Shown here: positions 8,178 through 16,754 of the stretch, in pieces
How positions within the stretch are numbered: the stretch's first letter is position 1
How the letters are laid out: every line of letters begins with the position of its first letter
Assembly (NCBI RefSeq): GCF_019160155.1
Contig: NZ_JAFNIH010000030.1
Span: forward strand, 1 to 64,000
DNA: 64,000 nucleotides
DNA from: Pinisolibacter aquiterrae
Lineage (GTDB): Bacteria; Pseudomonadota; Alphaproteobacteria; Rhizobiales; Ancalomicrobiaceae
Reading direction: 5' to 3'
Program-made: the position numbers and the translations under genes
The notes under the pieces: model-generated
The model's input: the letters and a program-made list of their open reading frames with translations, nothing else
Database searches by the model: none
What the model was told of the DNA's origin: nothing

Positions 8178-9332
8178 TCATCCCACGATCACATGGGGAA
8201 GAAAGCGCGATCGATCGGTGGTGATCGGCCCGGCGTCCTCGCGCAGGCCGATCCCGCAGGCGGCGTCGCCGACGATCCAGCTGCCGATCACCATGTGGTT
8301 GCCGTCGACGTTCGCGAGCGGCGCCAATTGCTGCACGACGCTGCCTTCCGCCCCGTAGCTGCCCTCGGAACGGGCGAGGAGGCGGCCCCGATCGACCAGC
8401 ATCACGTTGCCGCCCTCGCGCGAGAACAGCGGCTTGATCGCATGGGAGGAGAGGCCGTCGCGGCGGGGATCGTCGTCGAAGAAGGTCGGCAACAGGTTGG
8501 GATGGCCGGGGGCGAGATCCCACAACATCGCCATCGCGCCCTTGTTCGCCAGGATCGCCTTCCACGCCGGCTCGACGAATCGCGTCCGCGCCATCGCCGG
8601 TGAGCGGCCGAAATCCTCCGCGAACAGCCATTCCCAGGGGTAGAGCTTGAACAGGGTTTCGATCGGCCGCTCGTCGAGGTCGACGAAGCGATCGTCGAGA
8701 AGCCCGATGTCGGCGACGTCGAGGATCTCCGCCTCGAGCCCGGCCGCCACGGCGCAGTCGGCGAGATAGGCGACCGTGCCGGTGTCCTCCGGCGAGACCG
8801 TCATCGCGGTCAGGTGGAGCCGCGAGCCCGCCGCGACCTCGGGGAGGCGGGCGATCAGCCGCTCGTGGATCGAGTTGAACTGGTCGGCGCCGGCCGGCAG
8901 CGTGCCGCGCGCGAGCCCGTCCTCGAGCCAGGTCCATTGCACGACCGCGCTCTCGAAGAGGCTCGTCGGCGTGTCGGCGTTGAATTCGAGCAGCTTCGCC
9001 GGCCCGTGCCCGTCCCAGGAGAGGTCGAACCGACCGTAGAGTGAGGGTTCGCCCGCCCGCCGGCTCGCGGCGATCCGGTCCCAGGCGTGCTCGGGGATCC
9101 TCAGCCGGGCGAGCCGCTTCTCGTCGGCGATCACCCGGTCGACCAGATCGAGGCAGAGCGCCCAGAGATCGGTGGTCGGATCCTCGATCCCGCCCTCGAT
9201 CTCCCGAAGCGTGAACTCCCAATGGGCGGTCTCGTCCCAATAGGGCTCGCCGCCGATCTCGGCGAAACCGAAGCCGATCGCCGCATGGCGCTCGGCGGCG
9301 TCCGCCCGTGGGATGTCGCGGCGCCGGCGCAT
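8178..9332 (-). CDS. Glutathionylspermidine-synthase-like ATP-grasp ligase (YgiC/YjfC family)
   Basis: A 384-residue protein of the C-terminal synthetase family of glutathionylspermidine synthase, without the amidase half. Recognisable family stretches include SLYGRFDLSWDG, LLEFNADTPTSLFE, NSIHERLIARL, SREGGNVMLVD and a C-terminal block ending VIGSWIVGDAACGIGLRED. Such proteins are expected to join an amine to a carboxyl group using ATP; the substrate of YgiC/YjfC is not established. The ATG at 9332-9330 overlaps the stop of the upstream DUF1190-like gene (TGATG), so they are translationally coupled. Gene order DUF350, DUF1190-like, ATP-grasp equals the E. coli yjfL-yjfM-yjfC order. The longer frame upstream is antisense noise. 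Confidence 0.88.
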   Translation of the reverse strand: MRRRRDIPRADAAERHAAIGFGFAEIGGEPYWDETAHWEFTLREIEGGIEDPTTDLWALCLDLVDRVIADEKRLARLRIPEHAWDRIAASRRAGEPSLYGRFDLSWDGHGPAKLLEFNADTPTSLFESAVVQWTWLEDGLARGTLPAGADQFNSIHERLIARLPEVAAGSRLHLTAMTVSPEDTGTVAYLADCAVAAGLEAEILDVADIGLLDDRFVDLDERPIETLFKLYPWEWLFAEDFGRSPAMARTRFVEPAWKAILANKGAMAMLWDLAPGHPNLLPTFFDDDPRRDGLSSHAIKPLFSREGGNVMLVDRGRLLARSEGSYGAEGSVVQQLAPLANVDGNHMVIGSWIVGDAACGIGLREDAGPITTDRSRFLPHVIVG

Positions 9333-9802
9333 CACGAGCCTCCGAAGAGGTGGAACGACCCGATCGAGCCGAACCCGCCGCGCGTCGCCGTGCTCTTCAC
9401 CGGGCCGGAGGCGACCGGCCCCGCCGTCGGCGCGGCGCGAAACGACGAGCCGCTCCAGCTCGACCCGCCGCCGCGCCAGAACCAATGCCCGAGCCACGGG
9501 TGGCCGCCGGAATGACGGCGCGTCGTCGCGCAGTCGCCGATCTTCGATTCGTCGACCGTCGGCGTCGTCGGATCGTCGACGCAAGTCCGCTTGCCGCTCT
9601 CTGCGAACCACAGGCCGGCGGCGGTCAGCGCCCCGGCGGTGGCGAGCGAGAGGCCGAGCGTGCGCTTGCGCGCCCGCGCCACCATGGCGGCGCCGTCGGG
9701 CAGGAGCGAGGAGGGCGGCTTCGGCCCCACGGCGCGCGGCTCTGGCGCCGCGCCGGGATCGGGCACCGTCCCACGTCGACCGAAGGGGCGTCGCTCGACC
9801 AT
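9332..9802 (-). CDS. Small DUF1190-like (YgiB/YjfM-type) membrane-anchored protein
   Basis: 156 residues: a basic region (41-47), one hydrophobic segment (about 50-66), two Cys close behind it (C74 and one near 86), then a His/Gly/Ser/Trp-rich low-complexity part ending TRGGFGSIGSFHLFGGS. The TRGGFG motif near the C-terminus also occurs in E. coli YgiB, as I recall, and the gene sits immediately before an ATP-grasp gene as ygiB does before ygiC. Function is unknown. The product is shorter than YgiB. Translation may instead start at the internal Met40 (about 9685), directly before the basic/hydrophobic segment. Its stop overlaps the next start. Confidence 0.7.
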   Translation of the reverse strand: MVERRPFGRRGTVPDPGAAPEPRAVGPKPPSSLLPDGAAMVARARKRTLGLSLATAGALTAAGLWFAESGKRTCVDDPTTPTVDESKIGDCATTRRHSGGHPWLGHWFWRGGGSSWSGSSFRAAPTAGPVASGPVKSTATRGGFGSIGSFHLFGGS

Positions 9803-9806
9803 CGCC

Positions 9807-10211
9807 TCACCCCGTCATGGCGGCGGCGGAGAGGAGGCCGGCGGTCAGCGACACCGCGCCGAGCCAGATCGCCGCCGAGAGCGCGTTCGCCTCGATCGCC
9901 TCGGAGAGGCCGGGGTGGGCGAAGCGGGCGAGCCCATAGGCGGCGAACTGCACGACGAAGGCGACGACGGCCCACACCACGAATTCGACGATCGAGACCG
10001 ATTGCGCCATCGCCCGCGCCAGCGGCACGGCGAAGCCGAGGAGGCTCCCCCCGAGCGCCACCGCGGCGGCGGCGTTGCGCTCGCGCACGATCAGATCGAA
10101 TTCGCGATGCGGCGTCAGCCGCGTGTAGACCGCCAGGAACAGCGCGGTGAACCCGGCCGCCGTCATCAGCCAACCGAGAAAGGCGAGAACGGCGGAAGCA
10201 AAGGGCGGCAT
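9807..10211 (-). CDS. DUF350 (YjfL-type) four-helix membrane protein
   Basis: A 134-residue integral membrane protein with four hydrophobic segments (about 8-28, 47-67, 74-98, 110-132), matching the DUF350/UPF0719 pattern of paired helices. It is the first gene of a three-gene minus-strand unit with the DUF1190-like and ATP-grasp genes (4-nt gap to the next). In enterics the same trio is yjfL, yjfM, yjfC; no biochemical role is established. The overall arrangement suggests a membrane anchor or channel serving an amine-ligating enzyme. That role is inference. Confidence 0.85.
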   Translation of the reverse strand: MPPFASAVLAFLGWLMTAAGFTALFLAVYTRLTPHREFDLIVRERNAAAAVALGGSLLGFAVPLARAMAQSVSIVEFVVWAVVAFVVQFAAYGLARFAHPGLSEAIEANALSAAIWLGAVSLTAGLLSAAAMTG

Positions 10212-10285
10212 CGGTCACTCCGCGTGGGGGACGAATCCCCGGATCTCCTCAGATTACGCGAAATCGCGTCCGCCGGCGCCGCCGA

Positions 10286-10753
10286 TCAGGCGGGAAGCGC
10301 GTCGACGGCGGCGAGCACCGCCTCGGCATGACCGGCGACCTTCACCTTGCGCCAGATCGCGGCGATCTTGCCGTTCGCGTCGACGAGATGGGTGGCTCGT
10401 TCCACGCCCATGTACTTGCGGCCGTACATCGACTTCTCGACCCACACGCCATAGGCCTCGAGCACTGCCTTTTCCGGATCGGAGCCGAGTTCGACGCCGA
10501 GTTCGTGCTTGGCGCGGAACTTCGCGTGCGCGGTGACGCCGTCGGGCGAGATGCCGATCACCACGGCGTTGCGCTTCTCGAATTCGGGCAGCAGCTCGGT
10601 GAAGGCGATCGCCTCCCTGGTGCAGCCCGAGGTGTCGTCCTTCGGGTAGAAATAGACGACGACGGGCCGCCCGCGCAGCGCCGACAGGCGGATTTCGCCG
10701 CGATCGCCGGCCAGCGTGAAGTCGGGGGCGAGATCGCCGATGGAGAGGGCCAT
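10286..10753 (-). CDS. bcp: PrxQ/Bcp-type peroxiredoxin lacking the resolving cysteine
   Basis: Thiol peroxidase reducing hydrogen peroxide and organic hydroperoxides. 155 residues, the family size. The peroxidatic cysteine is C44 in DDTSGCTREA (family usually TPGCT). The resolving cysteine of Bcp normally sits five residues later; here that position is Ile49, and C44 is the only cysteine in the whole protein. It must therefore be reduced by an external thiol as a 1-Cys enzyme. The start ATG 10753 fits the family N-terminus MALSIGDLAPDFTL; an upstream in-frame extension to 10855 is not conserved in character. Confidence 0.93.
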   Translation of the reverse strand: MALSIGDLAPDFTLAGDRGEIRLSALRGRPVVVYFYPKDDTSGCTREAIAFTELLPEFEKRNAVVIGISPDGVTAHAKFRAKHELGVELGSDPEKAVLEAYGVWVEKSMYGRKYMGVERATHLVDANGKIAAIWRKVKVAGHAEAVLAAVDALPA

Positions 10754-10968
10754 GTCTGCCTTCCTTTCGTCTCGAAGAGATGGTCTCGGAGGGGCGCGCG
10801 AGCGCGGGGTCGGGTTCGGGAGAGCGAGCCTAGACGCGACGCCCGCGCCCGCCAAGCGGTTCGCGTCGCCTCGGCGGCCGCCCGCGTTCGACCGGGAGCG
10901 CGAAAGCGTGTACCCCGGCGCGAACCGTGGCGTGTGATCCGGATCGATTCGTCGTGAAGGCGATCCGA
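10754..10968. other. Divergent intergenic region between bcp and the DUF3971 gene
   Basis: About 215 bases that must hold promoters for both directions. A GAAGG ribosome-site-like motif lies before the ATGs at 10969/10972. No clear operator, riboswitch or OxyR-like site was recognised by eye. Confidence 0.35.
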
Positions 10969-13900
10969 ATGATGAGAGACGTCGGCCTCGGGCCGACCGG
11001 AAGGGAAAGAACGGGACAGGTGCAGGATCGGGCCGACGACAATGCCGTGGCGTGCGCTCTCCCGCGTCGATCGGGTCGTCGCTTCCTGACCAGATGCGGC
11101 CTCTTCGCCGCCTGGAGCTGCGGCATCGGCACGCTCCTCGTCGTCCTCACCACGCTCGCCGCCCTCCTCGTTCTGGCGCGCGGCCCCTTCGAGACCGAGG
11201 CCGCCGCCCGCGCCGCCGAGCGCGCGCTGGCCGAACTCGGCGGCCCCGGCTCGACCGCCCGCGTCGCCGGCGCCGGGCTCGACTGGTCGTGGTCGGCCGG
11301 TCTCTCGGTGGCGCTCAGCGACATCGCCGTCGAGCGCGACACCGCGCTCCGGCTCGATCTGCCCCGCCTCGTGGTGCGCCTGCGCCTGTTGCCGTTGCTG
11401 ATCGGCCGGGTCCAGCCCCGCGCCGTCGAGATCCAAGAGCCGCGCCTCTCCGTCGACACCGCCGAGTTGCGCGAGCGCGGCGAGGGCGGCGTGCCGACGC
11501 CGGCCGAACGCGTCGAGCCCGGCACGGCGCCCGCCACGGGCGCGCCGCCGGCCCCGGTGTCGACCCGTCTGGCGGAATCGGTCGACGCGGTGATCGAACG
11601 CGCCGTGGCGCTCGCCCACGATCAGGGTTTCGAGACCTTCCAGCTGCGCGGCGGGCGCATCGACGTGCATCACGTCGGCGCCACCGGCATCGAGCGGCAG
11701 GTCCATTTCGTCGAGATCGACGCCGACGGCGTCGTCGACGGCCCGGCCGGCGAATTCGATGCCGGCATCTCCGCGCGCGGCGACGTCGGGCGCTGGTCGA
11801 TGCGGCTGACCCGCACCATCCGCGAGGACGGCGGCCGCCGTCTGCGCTTTTCCGCCGAGGACGTGACGCTCCCCGATCTGATCGGCCCCGGCGGTCCCGC
11901 CTTCGCGCTCGGGGTGCCGTTCTACCCACGCCTCGTGCTCGGCTTCGCGCCGGGCGGCCATTTCGACGGCGCCGACCTCGATCTGCGCCTCGGCGCCGGT
12001 CTCTTCCGCTTCGGTCAGATGCCGGAAGACCAGATCCTGCTCGACGAACTGACCGCGCGCGCCGCCTGGAACCCGAAGGAGCGGGTCTTCGCGCTGGAAC
12101 AGCTCGCCGTCTCGGTCGGCGAGACCCACGGCGCGCTCCATGGGCGCATCATGCCGCCGCCGGTCGCGACCGGCCCCTGGGGCTTCGCCCTCGCCATCGA
12201 CGAGGGCGCCCTGAAGCCGCGCGACGTCGCCGGGCCGGCGGTGCCGATCAAGGGCGGCGGCCTGACCGGCTCCTTCGATCCGACCACCTCCTTCCTCGAC
12301 GTGACCCTCGGCGAGATCCGCTTCGGTGCCGCCGAACTGCGCTCGGCCGGCCGCCTCGATCTCTCCGGCGAGGAACCGAAGCTCACCTGGGATCTCCAGT
12401 TCTCGCCGATGACGACCGCCGAGGTGGCGCATGCCTGGCCGCATTGGGTCGCGCCCGACGCCCGCGCCTGGTTCGTGAAGAACGTCTCCGCCGGCAGACT
12501 GACCGAGACGCGGATCCAACTGGCGATGCCCCGCTTCGATCGGCCGGAGACCTGGCCGGGCGAGGCCATGCGCATCGGCGCGCGCTTCGACGGCCTGCGC
12601 TTCACGCCCCTCGGCAATCTGCCCGCCGTCACCGCCGCCGAGGGCCATCTCTCGGTGACCGATCGCCGTTTCGAGGCGGCGGTGGAGAAGGGGCGCGTCG
12701 CCACCAAGGGCCGCGAGCCCACCCTCGAGAGCCTCAAGTTCTCCGTCGCGGACATCTTCTTCAAGCCGCCGCGCGGCTCGATCCGCTTCCGTGTCGCGGG
12801 CGACGCCGCCGCGCTCGCCGAGATCGCCGACGCCGAGCCGCTCGCGGTGCTCTCCCAGGCCGGGATCGCCGCCACCGGCTTCTCCGGCACCGGCTCGGTC
12901 GGCGCCCAGATCGACGTCGTCTTCGACAAGGTGATCGACGCCAAGTCGATCGACTACAAGGTCGACGCCCAGCTCGACGGTTTCTCCGCCACTCAGCCGA
13001 TCCAGGGGCGCCGCTTCCAGGACGGCAAGTTCAAGATCACCGCCGATCCGCGCGGCCTCGACGTCTCCGGCCGCGCCGTCGTCGACGGCGTGCCGACCGA
13101 CGTCCACGTCTTCGATCCGCGCGGCGGCTCCAAGACGGCCGAGAAGCGCGACTTCAAGATGGAGGTCGACGATGCCGCGCGCCAGCGCCTCGGCATCGAT
13201 CTCGGCGGCATCGTCGAGGGCGCGATCGGTCTCTCGGTGTCGCAGCCGGACCCCAATCAGACCCGCAGCCACGTCGAGGCCGATCTCGCCCCGAGCCGGC
13301 TCAATCTCGCCGTCCTCGGCTGGACCAAGGGCCCCGGCGTGCCGGCCAAGGCGTCCTTCGATCTCTGGGACGACGATCGCGGGCTCCATCTCGACAACGT
13401 CGTGCTGGAGAGCGAGGGCCTGACCATTCGCGGCAGTCTGCTGCTCGACAAGGACCGCAACCTCGTCGCTGCCGACTTCCCGAAATTCGCCCTGCGCAAG
13501 GGCGACGACGCCAAGATCAAGGTGACGCGCGGCGCCGACAAGGCGCTCACCATCGCCTTCGAGGGCGGCAAGTTCGACGTCCGCGGCCTGTTGCGCTTCA
13601 ACCGCCGGCCGAACTCCGCCGGCGGCGACACGACGACGCCCGATCTCGTCCTGAAGCTGCGCGCCGGGGCGCTGCTCGGCTTCAACGACACCACGCTCTC
13701 CGACGTCTCGATCGACGGCCGCTGGCACGCCGGCGCCTTCCAGGCCCTGGAGCTGAAGGCCCGCACCCAGGCGCGCCGCCCGCTCTCGGTGTCGATCCGT
13801 CCGGAGGCGGGCCGGCGCCGGCTCACCGTCGCCTCCGAGGATGCCGGGGCGGCGCTGAGCTTCCTCGACCTGTTCGATCGCATCCAGGGCGGCACCCTGA

Positions 13901-14493
13901 CGGTCTCCGCCCGTCTCGACGGACCCGGCACCTCGATCGGCACGCTGCGCCTTCTCGCCTTCCACCTCCTCGAGGAGCCCAAGGCCGGCCGCATCACCGC
14001 CTCCAAGGAGGGCGCCGACGGCATTCGACAAGTGCCGATCCGCCGCGCCGAGATCGATCGCTCGACCAATTTCGACCGCGCCTCGGTCCATTTCGCCATG
14101 CACGACGGCATCATCGACGTCACCGAGGGCGTCGCCAAGGGCGCGTCGGTGGGCGCCACCGCCACCGGCCAGATCGACGTCGCGGCTCAACGCCTGTCGC
14201 TCTCCGGCACCTATATTCCGGCCTACGGCCTCAACAATCTCGCCGGCCGCATTCCGATCCTCGGCGCGATCGCCGGTGCCGGCTCCAACGAGGGTCTCGT
14301 CGGCGTCACCTTCCGGGTCGTCGGCGCGATCGACGATCCGATCCTCCAGATCAATCCGCTCTCGGCGGTCGCCCCGGGTATCTTCCGCCGCATCTTCGAG
14401 TTCCAGAACGAGGAGATGCCGCAGGGCGGCGGCGACCCCAACGCCCCGACCCGGCTGATGCCCGGCGACGGCCCGACCAAGATCACCCCGTGA
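10969..14493 (+). CDS. DUF3971/AsmA-like C-terminal domain envelope protein (YhdP/TamB-like superfamily)
   Basis: A very long protein (1174 residues from this ATG) with a short cytoplasmic N-terminus, one membrane helix (about 44-70) and a huge periplasmic part of repeating beta-rich segments. The start of the periplasmic part, with the pattern LSDIAVERDTALRLDLPRLVVRL, and the C-terminal block around GLNNLAGRIPILGAI and LQINPLSAVAPGIFRRIFEF are characteristic of the DUF3971/AsmA-like family. Relatives (YhdP, TamB, AsmA) are thought to bridge inner and outer membranes and move phospholipids; that role here is by family inference. An in-frame GTG at 10927 would add 14 residues but lacks a ribosome site. 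Confidence 0.88.
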   Translation: MMRDVGLGPTGRERTGQVQDRADDNAVACALPRRSGRRFLTRCGLFAAWSCGIGTLLVVLTTLAALLVLARGPFETEAAARAAERALAELGGPGSTARVAGAGLDWSWSAGLSVALSDIAVERDTALRLDLPRLVVRLRLLPLLIGRVQPRAVEIQEPRLSVDTAELRERGEGGVPTPAERVEPGTAPATGAPPAPVSTRLAESVDAVIERAVALAHDQGFETFQLRGGRIDVHHVGATGIERQVHFVEIDADGVVDGPAGEFDAGISARGDVGRWSMRLTRTIREDGGRRLRFSAEDVTLPDLIGPGGPAFALGVPFYPRLVLGFAPGGHFDGADLDLRLGAGLFRFGQMPEDQILLDELTARAAWNPKERVFALEQLAVSVGETHGALHGRIMPPPVATGPWGFALAIDEGALKPRDVAGPAVPIKGGGLTGSFDPTTSFLDVTLGEIRFGAAELRSAGRLDLSGEEPKLTWDLQFSPMTTAEVAHAWPHWVAPDARAWFVKNVSAGRLTETRIQLAMPRFDRPETWPGEAMRIGARFDGLRFTPLGNLPAVTAAEGHLSVTDRRFEAAVEKGRVATKGREPTLESLKFSVADIFFKPPRGSIRFRVAGDAAALAEIADAEPLAVLSQAGIAATGFSGTGSVGAQIDVVFDKVIDAKSIDYKVDAQLDGFSATQPIQGRRFQDGKFKITADPRGLDVSGRAVVDGVPTDVHVFDPRGGSKTAEKRDFKMEVDDAARQRLGIDLGGIVEGAIGLSVSQPDPNQTRSHVEADLAPSRLNLAVLGWTKGPGVPAKASFDLWDDDRGLHLDNVVLESEGLTIRGSLLLDKDRNLVAADFPKFALRKGDDAKIKVTRGADKALTIAFEGGKFDVRGLLRFNRRPNSAGGDTTTPDLVLKLRAGALLGFNDTTLSDVSIDGRWHAGAFQALELKARTQARRPLSVSIRPEAGRRRLTVASEDAGAALSFLDLFDRIQGGTLTVSARLDGPGTSIGTLRLLAFHLLEEPKAGRITASKEGADGIRQVPIRRAEIDRSTNFDRASVHFAMHDGIIDVTEGVAKGASVGATATGQIDVAAQRLSLSGTYIPAYGLNNLAGRIPILGAIAGAGSNEGLVGVTFRVVGAIDDPILQINPLSAVAPGIFRRIFEFQNEEMPQGGGDPNAPTRLMPGDGPTKITP

Positions 14494-14514
14494 GCGGCGC
14501 TCCGGCCCCGCGCC

Positions 14515-14946
14515 TCATCCTTCCGCGGGCGCCGGGCAGGGGGGATGCTCCGCCTCGCCCTCGAGACAGGCCTCGCTCATCGGCGCGGCCGGCGTCGCGA
14601 GCCCGATCCAGGCGGCGACGAGATCCGTGTCGAAGCCGACCTCGCGCCGCCCGTCGGCTTCCATCAGCGGTCGGCGGATGAGGAGCGGATCGGCCAGCAT
14701 CGCCGCCAGCGCCGCCGCCTCGTCCATCGCCTCCGGCACCACCTCGCCCGCCTTGACGCGCGGACTGGCGCGGTTGAACCACGCCGCCACCGGCCGATCG
14801 CCGAAGAACGAGCGCAGCCGCGCCGCCTCCCATGTCTCGGTGAGGAGGCTCCGCGCCTCCACCTCGTGTCCGGACGCCACCAGCAGGGCCTTCTGCCGGG
14901 AGTTGTTGCCGCACCCCGGCTTTTCCCAGAACGTCACCACCGTCAT
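14515..14946 (-). CDS. ArsC/Spx-like thioredoxin-fold protein (nitrogenase-associated protein type)
   Basis: 143 residues beginning MTVVTFWEKPGCGNNSRQK, with a single N-terminal cysteine C12 in the GCGNN motif typical of the ArsC-like NifO/nitrogenase-associated family. The rest (RSLLTETW, SFFGDRPVAAWFNRASP, DPLLIRRPLMEADG) also follows the ArsC-fold pattern around the conserved RRP turn. Arsenate reductase activity is unlikely without the other family cysteines and Arg context. The name 'nitrogenase-associated' is historical, and no nif genes are nearby. The gene converges with the DUF3971 gene, 21 nt away. Physiological role unknown. Confidence 0.82.
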   Translation of the reverse strand: MTVVTFWEKPGCGNNSRQKALLVASGHEVEARSLLTETWEAARLRSFFGDRPVAAWFNRASPRVKAGEVVPEAMDEAAALAAMLADPLLIRRPLMEADGRREVGFDTDLVAAWIGLATPAAPMSEACLEGEAEHPPCPAPAEG

Positions 14947-15075
14947 TGTCGGCTTTCCTTCACTGCGCACCATCGCGCCGGGGCCGAGCAAGACCGATGC
15001 CGCGCCGAGGGAACGTTCGGCACTTTCGTTCAAACGATCGATTGATTTACCGGCGGAACCGGGTATGCTGCCGCC

Positions 15076-15801
15076 ATGACCGACGACATCCAGCCCTCCG
15101 CCGCCCCCTCCCTCGACCCGCCCCGCGCGCCGGAAGGCTCGGCCGCGGCCGGGGAGAAGACCCGCGCCTCGCTGATCCGGGTCGCTCTCGACCTGTTCGG
15201 CCGCAAGGGCTACGACGCCACCTCGACCCGCGACATCGCCGGCGCCGCCGGGGTCAACATCGCCGGCATCGCCTATCACTTCGGCGGCAAGGCCGGGCTG
15301 CACAAGGCCTGTGGCGAGCTGGTCGCCGGTTTCCTCGGCGAACGATTGGGGATCCTCACCCCCGGCGACCCCGCCACCGACGACGCCTTGTCGGCCGACG
15401 AGGCCGCCGCTCTGTTCGAAGCGTCGATCTCCGACTTCGCCCGGTTCATCCTGTCGCGTCCGGAGGCCGAGGCGATCGCCCGCTTCATGGTGCGCGAACA
15501 GATGGACCCGACCGCGACCTTCGAGATCCTCTACCACGGCCTGATCCGGCCCCGTCACGAGCGGCTCTGCCGCCTGTGGGGCCGCGCCACCGGCGAGGAT
15601 CCGGCGAGCGAGGGGGTGATCATCACCGTCTCCGCGCTGTTCGGGCAGGTCCTGTTCTTCCGCGTCGGTCGCGCCACCGCGCTGCGTCGCCTCGGCTGGG
15701 CCGACATCGACGCGACCAACGTCGAGAAGATCGTCGAAACGGTCCGCGAGAGCACCCGCGCCATGCTGGCGTCGCGGCGCGCGGGGAGGGATCCGTCGTG
15801 A
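15076..15801 (+). CDS. TetR-family repressor of the CecR (YbiH) type
   Basis: 241 residues. The N-terminal helix-turn-helix (about 30-75) contains STRDIAGAAGVNIAGIAYHFGGK, closely matching CecR-type regulators, whose recognition helix reads N-x-A-x-I-x-Y-H-F. A larger C-terminal ligand domain (about 95-235) follows. It is the first gene of a plus-strand operon with an HlyD-like adaptor, ABC ATPase and ABC-2 permease, the same context as E. coli cecR-ybhGFSR, which affects sensitivity to certain antibiotics. Its stop overlaps the adaptor's GTG start (GTGA). It is probably an autorepressor of the operon; the operator was not located. Confidence 0.9.
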   Translation: MTDDIQPSAAPSLDPPRAPEGSAAAGEKTRASLIRVALDLFGRKGYDATSTRDIAGAAGVNIAGIAYHFGGKAGLHKACGELVAGFLGERLGILTPGDPATDDALSADEAAALFEASISDFARFILSRPEAEAIARFMVREQMDPTATFEILYHGLIRPRHERLCRLWGRATGEDPASEGVIITVSALFGQVLFFRVGRATALRRLGWADIDATNVEKIVETVRESTRAMLASRRAGRDPS

Positions 15802-16754
15802 TCGGTTGGCTCTGTTCCCTCGCGATCGTCGGCGGGCTTCTGCCCGGATGCGACCCCACGATCCGCGTCTACGGCTACGTCGAGGGCGAATACGTCGCCA
15901 TGGCGCCGCTCGAGGCGGCCCGCATCGCCTCCGTCGAGGTGCGTCGCGGCGACCGGGTCGAACCCGGCGCCGTCGTCGCCCGCATGGAGACCGACGACGT
16001 CACGATCGCCGTGCGCGACGCGACCGCCCGCCTCGCCCAGGCCGAGAGCGACCTCGCCGATCTGAAACGCGGCCGCCGGCCCGAGGAGATCGACGTCATC
16101 GCCGCGACTCTCGCCTCGGCGCGCGCCCAAGAGATCGACGCCCTGCGCGCTCTCGATCGCCGCCGCGATCTCTTCCAGCGCAAGGTCGCCTCCCAGGCGG
16201 AACTCGATCAGGCCCAGACCACCCGCGACGTCGCCGCCGCGCGCGTCCGCGAACTCGAGGCCAATCTCGAGGTGGCCAAGCTCCCCGCCCGCGACGACGT
16301 CGCCCGATCCGCCGAGGCCCGTGTCGATCAGGCCCGCGCCGCGCTCGCCAACGCCAAATGGCGCCTCGAACAGCGCACCCTGACGGCGCGCGCGCCCGGC
16401 CGCATCGCCGATCTCGTCCGCCGCCCGGGCGAGGTCGCCGGCCCCCAGGCGCCGGTCGTCAGCTTCCTGCCCGACGGCGCGGTGAAACTGAAACTGTGGG
16501 TTCCGGAACCCGCCTTCTCGAAGATCGCGCTCGGCGGCGAATTGCCCGTCGCCTGCGACGGCTGCGGCCCGGGGTTGGTCGCGCGCGTCACCTATGTCTC
16601 GCCGGAGCCGGAATTCACGCCCCCTGTGATCTATTCGGTCGAGACCCGCGCCAAGCTCGTCCACCTCGTCGAGGCGCGTCCCGAGGCCGGTTCGCTCGGC
16701 CGGCTGCGGCCCGGCCAACTCGTCGACGTGACCCTCCCCGGATCGGCGCCATGA
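15798..16754 (+). CDS. HlyD-family periplasmic adaptor, YbhG-type, probable lipoprotein
   Basis: 318 residues from GTG 15798. The first 18 residues form a hydrophobic signal ending LLPGC, a plausible lipobox with Cys18, whereas E. coli YbhG is anchored differently. Then come a split biotinyl-lipoyl domain (about 25-60 and 185-215), a long alpha-helical hairpin (about 65-180, rich in RAQEIDAL- and ARVRELEANLEVAKL-like heptads) and a beta-barrel region. It would link an inner-membrane ABC exporter to an outer-membrane channel. It overlaps the upstream regulator by 4 nt and the downstream ATPase by 4 nt (ATGA). Confidence 0.9.
   Translation: MIGWLCSLAIVGGLLPGCDPTIRVYGYVEGEYVAMAPLEAARIASVEVRRGDRVEPGAVVARMETDDVTIAVRDATARLAQAESDLADLKRGRRPEEIDVIAATLASARAQEIDALRALDRRRDLFQRKVASQAELDQAQTTRDVAAARVRELEANLEVAKLPARDDVARSAEARVDQARAALANAKWRLEQRTLTARAPGRIADLVRRPGEVAGPQAPVVSFLPDGAVKLKLWVPEPAFSKIALGGELPVACDGCGPGLVARVTYVSPEPEFTPPVIYSVETRAKLVHLVEARPEAGSLGRLRPGQLVDVTLPGSAP

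Noticed and set aside
10558-14190. A 1210-codon open frame antisense to the DUF3971 gene, running into bcp
   Set aside because: Composition is Arg/Gly/Asp/Glu-rich with no domain pattern and no ribosome site; it mirrors codon bias of the real gene on the other strand, as do many long antisense frames in this GC-rich DNA.
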